The notes: a model not told the origin generated them from the letters alone. A stretch of DNA of 64,000 nucleotides from Anodontia alba (GCA_964016985.1 OZ024823.1:61090514-61154513), one strand, 5' to 3'. Positions 20,341 through 31,075 are shown, counted from the first letter of the stretch. A program made the numbers and translations.

Positions 20341-21030
20341 GGAGAAAAGAAACCAGTTGTTTTTGTAGAGTAATGAGACTTGTTTTTGTGGAGATATAAG
20401 AAAGTTATCTGTACTTTCTGGCAGAAAAAGAAAATGATTGAGTCCATCATACCTGCATCTCATGGATGAAATATTTAGTTATGGGCAAGTTTGTTGTAAC
20501 CATTTTTAGTCAGATTTAGTATTGGTGTAAACTGGTTCGTTGTCCATGGCCAGGGCCAGACTTTTACACTGTATTAGAGCAGTGAAAGCAGTCGTCCCAT
20601 TTCCATGATGAATCCTACTTCACAAGCTGAAGAAAGTTTGCTCAGGTTGTTTTGATCATGCACTGTTAAAGTTTGAGAGGTTACAGTCACTTTATTGCTG
20701 TCATAATTCAGTTTTTGCTAAACATTTTTTTTTTTTCTTTTGTTTTTTTCCTGAACATATTAAACAAATATAATGAAAAAAATAGGTAAACTATTTATAC
20801 ATACTTTCTTCTTTTTATTTTTCCTTTGTCATTTCAACAGAAAGCGAAATTGAAAGCTTTCAGTTTTGTTTTTGTTTTTTGTTTGAAAAGTGAAATGAAA
20901 GCTTGGAAGTTTCACTTCCTGGTTTACAGATTAGTTCAGTATGTCAAGGGATATAACTAATGCTTACTCAGATTTGTGCAAACCTGTCTTTCTTATTGTT
21001 CAATTGATTATGCTAGATAGAAGAAAAAGT
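20341..21030. other. Intronic sequence without a recognised gene
   Basis: It contains a short inverted pair around 20840-20920 (GAAATTGAAAGCTTTCAG and TGAAATGAAAGCTTGGAAG) and poly(T) runs. No exon is seen. Confidence 0.4.
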
Positions 21031-21420
21031 ATAGTGAAACTTAAAAGGCTCGAACATGTTTGGGACCATGGAAATTTGTTCTAGACATGGGTAGATTGAG
21101 CCAGTGAAGTTAAATTTGTTCTAGACATGGGTAGATTGAGCCACTGGAAGTTATATATGGTGCTATCAAATGGGACTACTTTGGGACTCTCTTTCCAATT
21201 TTCTATAGAATAATGGTATGCTTAGTTAACTCATTAGAATTGCCTTGATGAGGTGATTCTAATGAGTACACAATCATAACATACATTTTCATGATAAAAT
21301 AGTTTCTCTAAAATATCCCTGACTCTTTGTTTTCTTGGGCTTTCAGAAGTATTTCTTAGGAGGAGATAATCAAAAACAAGTTTGAATCTGCATGTTGGTA
21401 GCTATATCTAGCTAGACCGA
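21030..21420. mobile_element. MITE with ACATGGGTAGATTGAGCC ends
   Basis: GGCTCGAACATGTTTGGGAC, GAAATTTGTTCTAGACATGG (this segment duplicated locally), then a hairpin ACTCATTAGAATTGCCTTGA with GGTGATTCTAATGAGTACAC. A second copy is at 40070-40440. Its hairpin core resembles that of the CCAGATAAGG family although the ends differ. Confidence 0.65.
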
Positions 21421-21689
21421 AAATACATGGTTGGAAATTTAGAAAAAGGAAAAAATGTGATATGATATTTGTTTTATGCATGACTGGAAAGGACTTTCCC
21501 ATATATATATATACATAAGCCATGTTTTCCTGTGATTGATTAGGAGATTCAGTTCAGTTAAAAACAGCCAGCATGAGGACTTCATTCCCATGATACCACC
21601 AACAACAACATAAACAGCTCAGATCAGTTTGCAGACATTAGTGCCTTTGTTTTTGTCATGTTTGTTTTTAGGGTAACGTCTCAAAAAAC

Positions 21690-21861
21690 ACAAAATGACC
21701 CATAAGGATTGATGTGTTGTTAAACCCCAACACAATCAAAAAAATGATAGGTAGGGTAGGTGCAATTTTTTTTTCTTTTCCTTTTGTTTTTTGTGTATTG
21801 AAAAATTGAAAATATTACCATTAAAACTGATTTTTTTTCCCTGTATTTTCTAGAAATATTG

Positions 21862-21892
<31 letters not shown>

Positions 21893-21960
21893 ATCACAGA
21901 AAAATCCAGGTAGGGTCGGGTTACCCTAATAAAACTGTTTTTTTTAAGGCCTAAGGACTA
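21690..21960. repeat. Degraded repeat with a long poly(A) tract
   Basis: GGTAGGGTAGGTGCAATTTT and AATCCAGGTAGGGTCGGGTT flank a poly(A) run at about 21860-21892. Confidence 0.6.
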
Positions 21961-22079
21961 CACCTACAGCATATGTTTTCTTAGAGAAATAAGAAAAATA
22001 TTAATTCTTTTCGTCTTTGTTGAAGAAATGACATCATCTAGAGCTATGTCTGAGGTCTTAGCTGTTCACACATTTATTA

Positions 22080-22165
22080 AAGGGGAAAGGGATCTTCTCT
22101 AAAAGGAAAGAATTTGCTCCCCTTGGGAGCAAATTCTTTCCTTTTAGAGAAGATGCCTTCCAGAA
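22080..22165. mobile_element. Near-perfect 30-bp hairpin MITE core
   Basis: The arms at 22092-22121 and 22125-22154 are exact reverse complements (starting ATCTTCTCTAAAAGGAAAG) with a 3-nt loop. Related copies are at 45930-46010 and 41285-41400. It ends about 104 bp upstream of the acceptor of the BTBD7 exon at 22258. Confidence 0.85.
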
Positions 22166-22257
22166 GGGAAACAAAACTTTTTTGAAAGTTAACCTTTCCA
22201 TGAAAGTATGTAATCTTCTTATACACTCATGTGACACTATTGAGAAAACTCTTACAG

Positions 22258-22634
22258 TGCCTAATATGGAGACAATCCAGTTGATGTTACAACGAGAACA
22301 AGAAATACAGGCCATGCCGCAGGTCCAGCGAGCCAATTCACTGCCATGTACAGACAGAAGAGCTGTCCTTTGTCAGGTTCAGCTCCGAGTTGTCCGAGAG
22401 TTCGGTCTACCTGACAGCACCATAGAAATCTTACAAAATAGACAGTATTACTACAACAAAGATCCTATACCAGTCTATGTGGAGAGAAACTATCATCCAG
22501 CAGTGCCGAAACAGTGTGCCAGTCCACAGATACGATTTAAACATCATCACAGACTTCGAAGTCCACGCAAGGCTGTACAGTGTTTCTCTCCCTTAGCATC
22601 ACCCACCAAATCATACAAGACAATTGCAACAGAG
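22258..22634 (+). CDS. BTBD7: BTBD7-like gene, internal exon
   Basis: Acceptor AACTCTTACAG, donor GTAGGT. It is 377 bp: two bases completing a codon, then 125 codons in phase 0. Early residues are VPNMETIQLMLQREQEIQ. The best conserved block is CQVQLRVVREFGLPDSTIEI followed by LQN, matching YEIQIRVLREFGLADAAAEL and LQN of vertebrate BTBD7 as remembered. A basic, Ser/Pro-rich stretch follows (RFKHHHRLRSPRKAVQCFSP). The frame opens further upstream, to an ATG at 22182, but this lies in the intron, and the acceptor at 22257 is the one that keeps homology. Intron downstream: 6707 bp. Confidence 0.94.
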
Positions 22635-22761
22635 GTAGGTGTTATTTGTATGGGTCCCATCAATCAAATGATTCACTGAGAAAAAATACTAAGAACCACT
22701 TTATAACATCGTTCATTATTACAGTTTCCAGTAAGAAAAGTATCATCAGTTTGTCATCTGC

Positions 22762-23675
22762 TTAAAGGGCAAATATAAAGGTTTTAATTCTACTAAATAT
22801 TTAAGGGCACTTCAGTAAGGAGGTGACTGCCGAAAACCGCATCAAATTATCTTAAACGGTTTCTGAAATATTGCGATTTGAAATTTGATATTTAACATCC
22901 AAGAGGATTGAATTCAGGCTGCCTCATTAATATTCATGAGCCTTTTTATGACATCATAAGGGAACAGTAAAATTTTAAACTTTTTTAAATTGCCAATATT
23001 TTTGGCTCTTTAATCTGCATCAATTCAGTTTTTATATTGTTTAATTTATTCAGCTCCTTTAAACTAATATACATAGGAATTTAGCTCTTATTTTCCGTTT
23101 AAAGTGTTACATTTCAAATTTAAAAATTTCATTTAAATAATTTAAAATCCAGTTACAATGCTTAATAATTAGCCAAAATTGACTTTTTTGGCATTCATTT
23201 ATATGATATACACCCAAAATTCACTATTATTAAAAAAAACTTACGAAAAATTTAATATTAGTCAAGTTTTAAACATTATAAAATTTAGCTTTAAATTTAA
23301 ATAACAGATTAAATTTTGAGTTAAATTCTCTATTCATGGGCTTATTTGTGGACAGAGACCAATTTCAATAATGGTTAAGGAGAAAAACTGTGTAGCATAT
23401 AAGGAAATGCAGAATACTCCTGTTTAAAATTTCAGTTTAAAATTTAAGTTCCACTATGACATCACAGAATATTGCATTGTGGGCCTTAATCAATACACAA
23501 TCCAAGGGAGGTTACTCTAACAGGAAAAAAGGTAGGTATCGTAAATTAATTACCATAACTTTTGATTGGATTGGAATTTTTTGATGGGGTTTTCAACAAA
23601 ATAATTCTCTTAAAGCATTCTATCAACACCCTGAAAACCAGGAATATTTTAAAAACCTTTATATTTGCCCTTTAA
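22762..23675. mobile_element. 0.9-kb element with perfect 24-bp terminal inverted repeats
   Basis: The left end at 22762-22785 (TTAAAGGGCAAATATAAAGG) and right end at 23652-23675 (CCTTTATATTTGCCCTTTAA) are exact complements. If TTAA is the target duplication, the element is 22766-23671. The interior is AT-rich and non-coding, with several ATTTAAA runs. It is a non-autonomous DNA transposon; assignment to piggyBac rests only on TTAA. Confidence 0.85.
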
Positions 23676-23699
23676 TCTTTATCCTGTGGGTCGTATATA

Positions 23700-23895
23700 T
23701 ATATGGAGATTGATCATGAAATATTTTCTATGGTCATTCCCTCCCTTCAGTTGATTCAAGAAGGGCTGTTGTCAATATCTAGCAAAAGAATGTGCACAAT
23801 ACTGGTTATCCGCTTAGAGGACTAAGCCTGCCCAGTAAATGTGTGGTTAGGTAAACTGACCGCGACATGACCCCCTCAACCCAAACAAAATCTGT
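23700..23895 (+). mobile_element. 5'-truncated SINE, first type
   Basis: It starts at GGAGATTGATCATGAAATAT and proceeds through GAAAGAATGTGC-like text, CCGCTTAGAGGACTAAGCC and GGTTAGGTAAACTGACCG to CAACCCAAACAAAATC. The tRNA head is absent. Confidence 0.85.
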
Positions 23896-25118
23896 ATTCA
23901 AGGTGAGTCGGGAAATAATTCTCCAAAATCACAGTCAGATTTCATCACTCAGTTTTCTGTTTATTCGGTTTACCCCTGTTTGATCAAATAGGCTCCTATG
24001 CCAACCACACGAAATCTACTTAAACAACTTCTGGTGATAAATGTACACAATTTTGGTAGACGAATAATAGCAATTTGTCAAATCTTTCCTGCAATGGCCA
24101 CATATTGTTCTAGATTCTTGGAATTTTGTTGTTTGTTTTTTTTTTTTTTTTTTTTTTTTTTAATAAGTATGTGAAGCAAACACCGGTTTGTAACATGACT
24201 CACTATCACCTGATAGTCACGTGATCACGACTATTACACTAATAGTTACCAGTCCGTTGGTACATGACATGTGCGAGTGTGATGTAATTGATGGAAAACG
24301 AGGGAAATAACATCCTCAGGTAAGGGTACCCCTTCTTAAGACCCAGATCAGAAATTTCATAGCAGGTTAAGGGTTACTTTGCCCAGAGAATAGTAAAGGT
24401 TAAGATCCTGACAATCACATCACTGCTTTCTGCAGAACTCTCTTCTCCACAGTGGGACTTGTTTTATTTAATCATTATAAATGGAAATAGAATGTATTAC
24501 TATTCATAGCAACTGATGTTGAAGTAATTTGAGTAAAGTAGGGCTCGTACATGTCAGGGAAATTAATTTTTTTCCAGGTCAGGAAATTTTCAGGGAATTC
24601 TGAAATGTGTCAGGGAAAAATAAAATTTTGCAAAAATGTCAGGGCATTATGAGGGAATTTTACAGTTCAGCTGTATAAAGCTAGGATGTTTGGTCCTGAT
24701 GAATCTTTGTTTTGAATGTACTTCAGGGAAATGTGATGAAATTTTGGTCATGCCTAAATGTATGAATCTTGTAGTAACTGAGATCATCTGTACTATAAAA
24801 CTCCTTGCATATCAAAACACAAGCATTGAAGTTATACCGGCATTGGCGTCAGTTTAGGCCTGACAGTTTCTCATTTATACAATACTTTTTGAACCAGCAG
24901 GTGGATTCTTAACAAAGCTGCATTGATATATCAGTGGAATATACCTAACCATTTCATCACTGAGTTTCTAAAGTGGACACTTGGCTCAACATGACCTTAC
25001 TGTGTTGACTATGGCATAAAATACCAACTCAAACAAGGTTTCCAAAAAACAGTTTTTGGTTACAATAACCTCACTTTCAAGATCAAACATTCTGGTGGGA
25101 CTTCTTTTATTTTTTTTC
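23896..25118. other. Intronic sequence; poly(T) tract, otherwise featureless
   Basis: Poly(T) at about 24133-24163. At 24550-24660 AT-rich units with GTCAGGGAAA and GTCAGGGCATT suggest a decayed tandem repeat. SINE-like tail words appear near 24960-25035. No exon is seen. Confidence 0.4.
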
Positions 25119-25122
25119 TTAA

Positions 25123-25367
25123 CCCTTAAAGCGCCAAGAAAATCTGGATCTGAAAATGTCGTCTGCTTATGTTGTCTGCTGCATCTTCTTGCAAACTTTT
25201 CAAACTTACATTTTGCATATAGGCAAACAGTGTGGACCCAGATCAGACTGCCCCTAAAGGCCTAAAGAGCAGTCTGATCTGGGTCCACACTGTTTGCAAC
25301 AATGACTTTTAAAGTAACCGGCAGAAGACAAAGCAGACGACAATTGTTGTGATTGGCGCTTTAAGGG
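25123..25367 (+). mobile_element. TTAA-flanked hairpin MITE (CCCTTAAAGCGCC family)
   Basis: TTAA at 25119-25122 and 25368-25371; ends CCCTTAAAGCGCCAA and TTGGCGCTTTAAGGG-type. The central arms at 25223-25251 and 25269-25297 are perfect 29-bp complements (GCAAACAGTGTGGACCCAGA). The same element in reverse orientation is at 41435-41671. Confidence 0.88.
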
Positions 25368-25371
25368 TTAA

Positions 25372-25960
25372 AACATTTCTGGGTATTATAATCTGAATGC
25401 ATCTTTTATCTGGCACTTTGAAAACAAATTGGTATTTATTATATTCCGTAAAAATTTTAATTAACACCATGGGTGTTTAGTAGAATCATGCCCAATCTGA
25501 GAGAAAGGGGTGGGCGCTTATTGGAGGTTGCAATTCCATGGGGATAGCCAGAGTTCAGATTTTCTCCTAAGCATGCTGCCATCTTCTTCAAGGACTAGTA
25601 TTATGACCTCAGTTTCTTTAGTTCGCTCCTTGTCCGGTAGAACTGCCTATTTGTTGAACGACGACATAGCACATGTATACCCTCAGGGTCTGAGAAAATG
25701 CCGATTCTTCTGTCCGACACCGGTTTTTGAAGAGCCGGACTGATTTTCATTTCAGAAAGATATAAAAAATAGCTCCATAATAATTCAGACTTTCTGATAT
25801 ATGACTTTAAAATTTACGCCTTATCTGGAGCTGCGCATACTTCTAAACAAACCTTTTGTCAATAAATAAAACAACTGTGTACTTTAACTGAAATGGCCTT
25901 GAGCTATGTGCTCAATATCACAATGCCACTTGATCCTCATGTCAAAAATTAACAGTTATC
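25372..25960. other. Intronic sequence without recognised features
   Basis: The 25510-25743 frame has no recognisable domain. No MITE core was identified. Confidence 0.4.
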
Positions 25961-25965
25961 ACTGT

Positions 25966-26215
25966 CCGGGCAAATTTAGTGGACGACAAATTGGTTTAAA
26001 CAATATTTTATTAAACTCCAATAGATGGACAACACAACTGACAGACAACAAATTCATTTTTCTTATTTTTCCCACAAAACAGCATTTGACATTTCATGCA
26101 AATTGTCTCCAGAGAGGAAACAATTTACATGAAATGTTAAATCCTGTTTCCTAGGGAAAATAAGAAAAATAATTCAAAATGTGATGCTAAAAAATTTTAA
26201 ACAGAGTGCCATACA
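25966..26215. mobile_element. Hairpin MITE, CATGCAAATTGTCTCC family
   Basis: TGACATTTCATGCAAATTGT pairs with ACAATTTACATGAAATGTTA around GTCTCCAGAGAGGAAAC. TTTTTCTTATTTTTCCCAC and GGGAAAATAAGAAAAATAA form the outer stem. About 60 bp near 25990-26045 is duplicated or inserted. Confidence 0.75.
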
Positions 26216-26620
26216 TTGAGTAACTGCCCATTTGATTGAGGTGTGAAATGAAGTTTCCTTTCAAAAGGAAAGGCTTGCCAGGTTTTATCAGTGACCTCTC
26301 TCAGTGCATGTTTACAGGAATGCAAATGCTACAAACCATGATCCTAGTTCAAACAATTCCTTATATTCCAAATAGCGGTGACACCTATTTAACCTGTCCC
26401 ACATACCAACCAAGTATCATCAAAGTATCTTAAAGTGTACCGCAGTTATCAAGCGTACACAATTGCATAACTAAACATTCCAAGGGAAAGTAACTCGAAA
26501 ACTAAGGCAATGTGAATTACCATTCTTGAACATGACACTTGGTTTGTCCTAGATACATACCAAATATCATCAAACTGTCTCAAAGAGTATAACTAAATAT
26601 TACCAGGGAAAGTCATAAGT
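26216..26620 (+). repeat. Degenerate tandem pair, about 145-bp unit
   Basis: CATACCAACCAAGTATCATC and CATACCAAATATCATCAAAC, each followed by TATCTTAAAG/TGTCTCAAAG and AAGGGAAAGTAACTCG/CAGGGAAAGTCATAAG words, mark two diverged units. The wording resembles the large arrays at 49.6-54.2 kb. Confidence 0.55.
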
Positions 26621-28520
26621 TTTGTTATAATTCAACTAGCCATTCTTGCAAAGAAGTTGGTAGAAATGGTCTAATCTTTCCATTTTACTGCAATAGGATT
26701 TCCGTTCTGCATGATTAAGCCGCAACCCCTATTTCTGAGTCTGATAGACTTTACCGCCTGTGATGTCCCTTTCCTAATTCTATGTACAGTGCAAAGACAG
26801 TAAATCAGATCACCACGAGGGCAAAAGCAGGACTTGTGAAAAAAAAATCCATATACACATGCGAGATTTTCCTTTCAAATTGTTTGTCATATCCTGTACC
26901 ACTCGAGCACCCGTTCTGCTCCCCGTGTATGCCGGTATAAATCTGAACTTCATGCGCACAACCATTTTGCGCAATGGCTCCTTCCCAAACGTTAATTCCA
27001 AATTTTGCAGGCTACTTGAATGTATGTCTGCCCTTAAATGCGGACTGCTGTTTGTGTCGGAGGCCCGTAGTTATGTAAACTTGACCTTAGAAACTGTATC
27101 CAGTAATGTCCTTATGTGACAAAGCTTGTGGTTACCAAGCTGGTCTACAAGGAGAATTTCACTTGTGTCATTCTTGGGTATCCTTTTTTCCAAAGCATGA
27201 CCTTGTTATTATTTTGGGTATACTGGTGATAGCAAATAGGTAAATGAATGTCACTTGTATTGTTAAAGGATGGAATTTCATCCAAACAGTATGTCCAAGT
27301 CAAGATATTTTATATCAATGAATGAATCTGTTTTGATTCCCCGATACATCCCACAACGACCGTCACATTAAAAGCAGCCAATAATATACCGGCTCTTGGA
27401 TATAAGTTACCAAAACTTTGTCTCTTCAGGTGCATTTGATGTATCTTTACACTGTTTCAACTCATCCAGACCTTTAAAATATTACCAAAAGGTTCTAAGG
27501 GAAAGGTTTTTGAAAGGTGGCCGATATTCTACGGCCCTACTATCCTCTTTCCGACAGCATGCTTTTTACGCCCATCTGTTCTCAGTGTGAGTTATGGATT
27601 TTACTACTGAAAACATGATAAAAATGGACACACTATGTAACGAAAATAATTATGGAACAGAAAAACAGTGAGAACAAGAAAAAGTATAACATGAAATATC
27701 ATGTTATACAAAGGCATTCCTGATAGTAAATTCATCTTTTTAAATTCTTGAAGTATTTGGTAAAATCTACAGGGAAACCCTATTTATTAGATAAATTAAG
27801 GGCAAATAACTTAAGAACTTAAATGACCAGAGTAGTAGCCCTTGGCCTTAGTATTCTTTACAGCGTAAGATTTTATTAAGATATTCAATAAAAGAATGTT
27901 GGCCAAAACTGATTTTTTTCACATATATGTATATCAAGGTCAGATAACTCAAAAACCAAAATATGCAACTTACAGTATTCTAAACATCTGTAAAATTTCA
28001 TCTAGTAATCGAGCTACTAGTCAAAATTCATGTTTCATAGGCAGATCCGTGACTGCAGCCGCTGGTTATTCACCCGTTTGCCAATTGTTTGACACCTTAT
28101 ACATCGGGCAGCCATATGTATATACAAGGCCGCCGTATCAATGGCATTTGACAGCAATAGAAGGGTTTTCTGACTATTTCTGTTTCTAAAGATGACAGCC
28201 CTGAAAAGGAGGACAAATACAGACTAAAACTGCAATGAGCTTTCCATTCTAAATGGCTTGCGCGCGTATGCGCAAGCCAAAAAATCAATACCAGCTGTTT
28301 CATCTGATGTTAATTATAAAAGGGACAGGGCCTCATACCTGTTTGGTCACACTTTTTCTCGCTGTTGTTTTATTATTTTATTAATCAAAAAAAAAAACTC
28401 GTTAAAGTTTGGATTTTCTGCGTAAAAATTTGCAGAAATAGTGTAGCATAGTATTTACCCTAGGTATTGGGTCACTTACATTTGTACTTACCATACAGAA
28501 ATTTGAAACAGTCCATTCTG
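26621..28520. other. Intronic sequence without recognised genes
   Basis: Frames at 26859-27119 and 27896-28189 show no family pattern. A single degraded tandem unit (TCAGATAACTCAAAAACCAA) is at 27940-28030. No MITE core is seen up to 28540. Confidence 0.4.
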
Positions 28521-28524
28521 CTAC

Positions 28525-28665
28525 CTGTTGATGTGTCTAAAATATGGCTGTATGTATGGCAAACCCTGTAGACCCTGGGCAGAAGCTGCATTCTGTGATG
28601 TCTGATCTGGGTCTACACTGTTTGCACAGGCCTATCTGTCCAAATACTAGGGTTTTATTTTAATA
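28525..28665. mobile_element. Palindromic MITE core, one arm shortened
   Basis: GGCAAACCCTGTAGACCC with TGATCTGGGTCTACACTGTT and GCACAGGCCTATCTGTCCAA; the end ATACTAGGGTTTTATTTTAA belongs to the group ending in ATATTGGGACAG. Confidence 0.65.
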
Positions 28666-29341
28666 AGTGTCAGTTTTTTATGCATTTCTAAGGAGAAAAT
28701 TTAACAAACATAAGTTTGTTTTTCTCTTTAAGCAGTTTCCCGCCACGATTTCATGTGACGTTACTATTACTAGCATGCGGTTTCTTCATGCGGGGCAAGG
28801 GAAAAGTTACTTTGTGACTTGCATTTTCTGGGTATCTTCATATATATTTTTGTAATTTATACTGGAAATGCGAATGACACAGAATTGCGCGTCATCGCCC
28901 TGTGGCGTATCTGAGCAGACCCATGATAATCTACATAGGATTACTAAATACACAGTTATTCAAGGACGGAAATGTGGACATTCAGTGTATTATAATCTGC
29001 AAACCATGATTGGCAGTAGAAGGAACCTTTGTGCAATGCGGTGTGCTTGAACATATGCATGCACATATCGTTTATTTAGACTGAGAGAGAAGAAAGTGCA
29101 AGTTCGTTCTGTGATAAGAAAAGACTGCTTAAGGTAGGATACCCATTTATTTTTTTTTCTTTTCGTCTCCTTTTTTTTTTTTTTTTTTCTGTAATGGGTG
29201 TTTAATAGAGGTACCAACTTTCTGGGAAATGGACCCAAAATCAGACATTATTTAGCTGAAATTGAGGGGATGGGCTTTTATAGAGCATGAGTGTTAATTA
29301 GAATTTTTATAGTACCTATATAATGTGTTGAATTTTTTCAG
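28666..29341. other. Intronic sequence before the last BTBD7 exon
   Basis: It has a poly(T) tract at 29170-29188, and the acceptor tract AATTTTTTCAG immediately precedes the exon. Nothing else is recognised. Confidence 0.45.
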
Positions 29342-29539
29342 TCTTCATCAAGCAGTCCATCCAGTGACCATGACAACAGTCGCAGTGCGACGTTAAGCAG
29401 CACAAGGAGTACGCTCAGTGATACAATACCTGACATCGCCATGGCAACAGCATCAATCAATCAGATGCACTTGCATGATGAAATAGAACTCGATATAGGA
29501 GATGAAGGTGCTAGTCGACACGGAACATTATATATTTAG
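29342..29539 (+). CDS. BTBD7: BTBD7-like gene, terminal exon with stop
   Basis: Acceptor TTTTTTCAG; 65 codons and TAG at 29537-29539, starting in phase 0. The protein is serine-rich at first (SSSSSPSSDHDNSRSATLSS), then TLSDTIPDIAMATASINQM, in which MPDIAV-like text recalls a patch in the vertebrate BTBD7 tail, then an acidic HDEIELDIGDEG and the end SRHGTLYI. With the other exons it makes 380 residues in this window with no frame conflict. After the conserved VREFGL block only about 165 residues remain. The vertebrate tail is several hundred residues of Pro/Ser-rich sequence, so this tail is markedly shorter unless alternative exons exist. Confidence 0.88.
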   Translation, partial: SSSSSPSSDHDNSRSATLSSTRSTLSDTIPDIAMATASINQMHLHDEIELDIGDEGASRHGTLYI

Positions 29540-29554
29540 GATACATCACATTAC

Positions 29555-29748
29555 CATAGCTCAAGATAAGAATGGTTTTCCACAAAATATTTTTCTTATT
29601 TCTCCAAGGAAACATATGTTGTGGGTACTCGTTAGAAGTGCCTGGCCAAGGTGCTTCTAATGAGAACCTACAACATGTGTTGTTGTAGAGAAATGAGCAA
29701 AATGTCAGTATTATTAGGTGAAAAAAAATGCCTTATTTGGAGATATGA
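29555..29748 (+). mobile_element. Hairpin MITE, CCAGATAAGG family, in the presumed 3' UTR
   Basis: ATAGCTCAAGATAAG begins only 16 bp after the stop codon. The core GGTACTCGTTAGAAGTGCC with GGTGCTTCTAATGAGAACC forms a long hairpin. It ends TGCCTTATTTGGAGATATG. Confidence 0.8.
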
Positions 29749-29819
29749 TTACAGAATGAGCAGCGTTTTTGAGCAGGTTTGGCAAGGGATTTGGCAACTG
29801 CATTGATTATGAAGACATC

Positions 29820-29875
29820 TGACAGAGCTGGAGATTACAGAATCTGACAGAGCTGGAGATTACAGAAAAGGAAAA
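29820..29875 (+). repeat. Short direct duplication
   Basis: CTGACAGAGCTGGAGATTAC occurs twice head to tail at about 29819-29838 and 29844-29863. Confidence 0.85.
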
Positions 29876-29910
29876 TTCTTTGATGGAATTGTAGATGTGA
29901 GAACACTTGT

Positions 29911-30075
29911 ACATAGCTCCAGATGAGAGGGGTATCCACATATTACTTTCTTATTTATCCTGGTAGACATATGTTGTAGGTATTATGAGTACCCACAACA
30001 TATGTTTTCATGGTGATATAAAAAAAATGTTTGCACTTTTCACAGGGAAAATGCAGCTTATCTGGAGCTATGTCT
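29911..30075 (+). mobile_element. Hairpin MITE, CCAGATAAGG family, core arm lost
   Basis: ATAGCTCCAGATGAG and GCTTATCTGGAGCTATG are the ends. ACATATGTTGTAGGTATTAT and GAGTACCCACAACATATGTT face each other, with the usual CATTAGAAG arm missing. Confidence 0.75.
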
Positions 30076-30399
30076 TGTAGTATTATTGCCTTGCAACAGA
30101 TATGTATGTTGTGTGTATTCATTAGAATAGCATTGTCAAGTCAATCCAGTGAGTACCCACAAGATATGTTTTGATGCAAAATAAAAAATACTTTTAATCC
30201 CTTTCCCTGTGGTTGTCAAGGCTACTTTGAGCCACCATGTGAGAGCAAATACCTTTGGCAGTCTGATCAGATTAAGAGTCTGAAGAAGACTAGGATTATT
30301 TCCTATCCGCAAAGTGGATGTGCAGGCTGTTTTCACAGGGCATTTTGGAAGGTACCTTTTCTCACATAATAGCTTTAATTAACTACAGCAAAGGTAATA

Positions 30400-30619
30400 C
30401 ACTACAACCTCTTTATAACACTATTGTTGGGGTCCATAGCATAAACCGTGTTAGTTAAACAACTGTGTTATATCCAAACAAAAATGTATAGATTATATTG
30501 AAAAATGACCATTTATGGTCATTTTTCAATATAACCTATATATTTTTGGCATCCATCTTTGAACCGTGTTGTATCCCAAACCGTGTTATAGCGAACCGTG
30601 TTATAAAGAGGTTGTAGTG
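30400..30619. mobile_element. TA-flanked MITE with perfect inverted ends
   Basis: CACTACAACCTCTTTATAAC at the left and its exact complement at the right are bounded by TA (30398-30399 and 30620-30621). Inside, a perfect hairpin AATGACCATTTATGGTCATT lies between TATATTGAAA and TTTCAATATA. CCGTGTTATA words recur near both ends. TA target sites and short size fit a Tc1/mariner-type MITE. Confidence 0.88.
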
Positions 30620-30814
30620 TATTATGTGATATGTTTATTGTGCCAGAGCACAGCATTTTCTACAAGCTTGCATGTGCAACCAGCAAAGACTCAGTTCTGC
30701 CAGCACATCAGCCTGAAGTATTTCGCCAGAAGACACTGGATCTTGTAGGAAATGCTGTGCCCTTGCTCTGTTCTAAATAAATTGAAATGCAGCATACTGT
30801 ATTTTACTTAATGC

Positions 30815-31075
30815 TGGGTAAAAATTTCTGCAGACAACATTGTGAAATATTTTTCTTATTTTTCCCAGAAAATAGGATTTGACATTTCATGCAAATTGTC
30901 TCCTTAGGAGACAATTTGCATGAAATGTCTAATCCAATTTTCTGGGAAAGGTAAGACTTATCTTCTTAGGAGACAATTTGCATGAAATGTCATCCTATTT
31001 TCTGGGGAAATAAGAAAAATATCGGCAAGTTGACGTCTGCTGAATTTGTTCATAGTACTGTATTTGGACGCCTAG
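30815..31075. mobile_element. Hairpin MITE, CATGCAAATTGTCTCC family, with a duplicated right arm
   Basis: TTGACATTTCATGCAAATTG and CAATTTGCATGAAATGTCTA enclose GTCTCCTTAGGAGAC. The right arm is present twice (30900-30950 and 30961-31020). It ends near TGACGTCTGCTGAATTTG. Confidence 0.85.

Larger units (their letters stand above)
29540..30785 (+). other. BTBD7: Probable BTBD7 3' untranslated region and 3' flank
   Basis: Downstream of TAG the sequence becomes MITE-rich. Candidate polyadenylation signals are AATAAA at 30180-30185, with a GT-rich stretch TGTGGTTGTC 18 nt further on, and AATAAA at about 30776-30781. Either would place at least one complete hairpin MITE in the transcript. This is inference from motifs only. 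Confidence 0.4.

Noticed and set aside
22182..22257. ATG at 22182 as a start of a separate 165-codon gene
   Set aside because: The frame continues into the BTBD7 exon, whose homology starts exactly at the acceptor at 22257; the upstream part is intron.
26810..27119. Opposed open frames of 63 and 86 codons
   Set aside because: No similarity to known domains on either strand, and no splice context consistent with the BTBD7 exons on either side.
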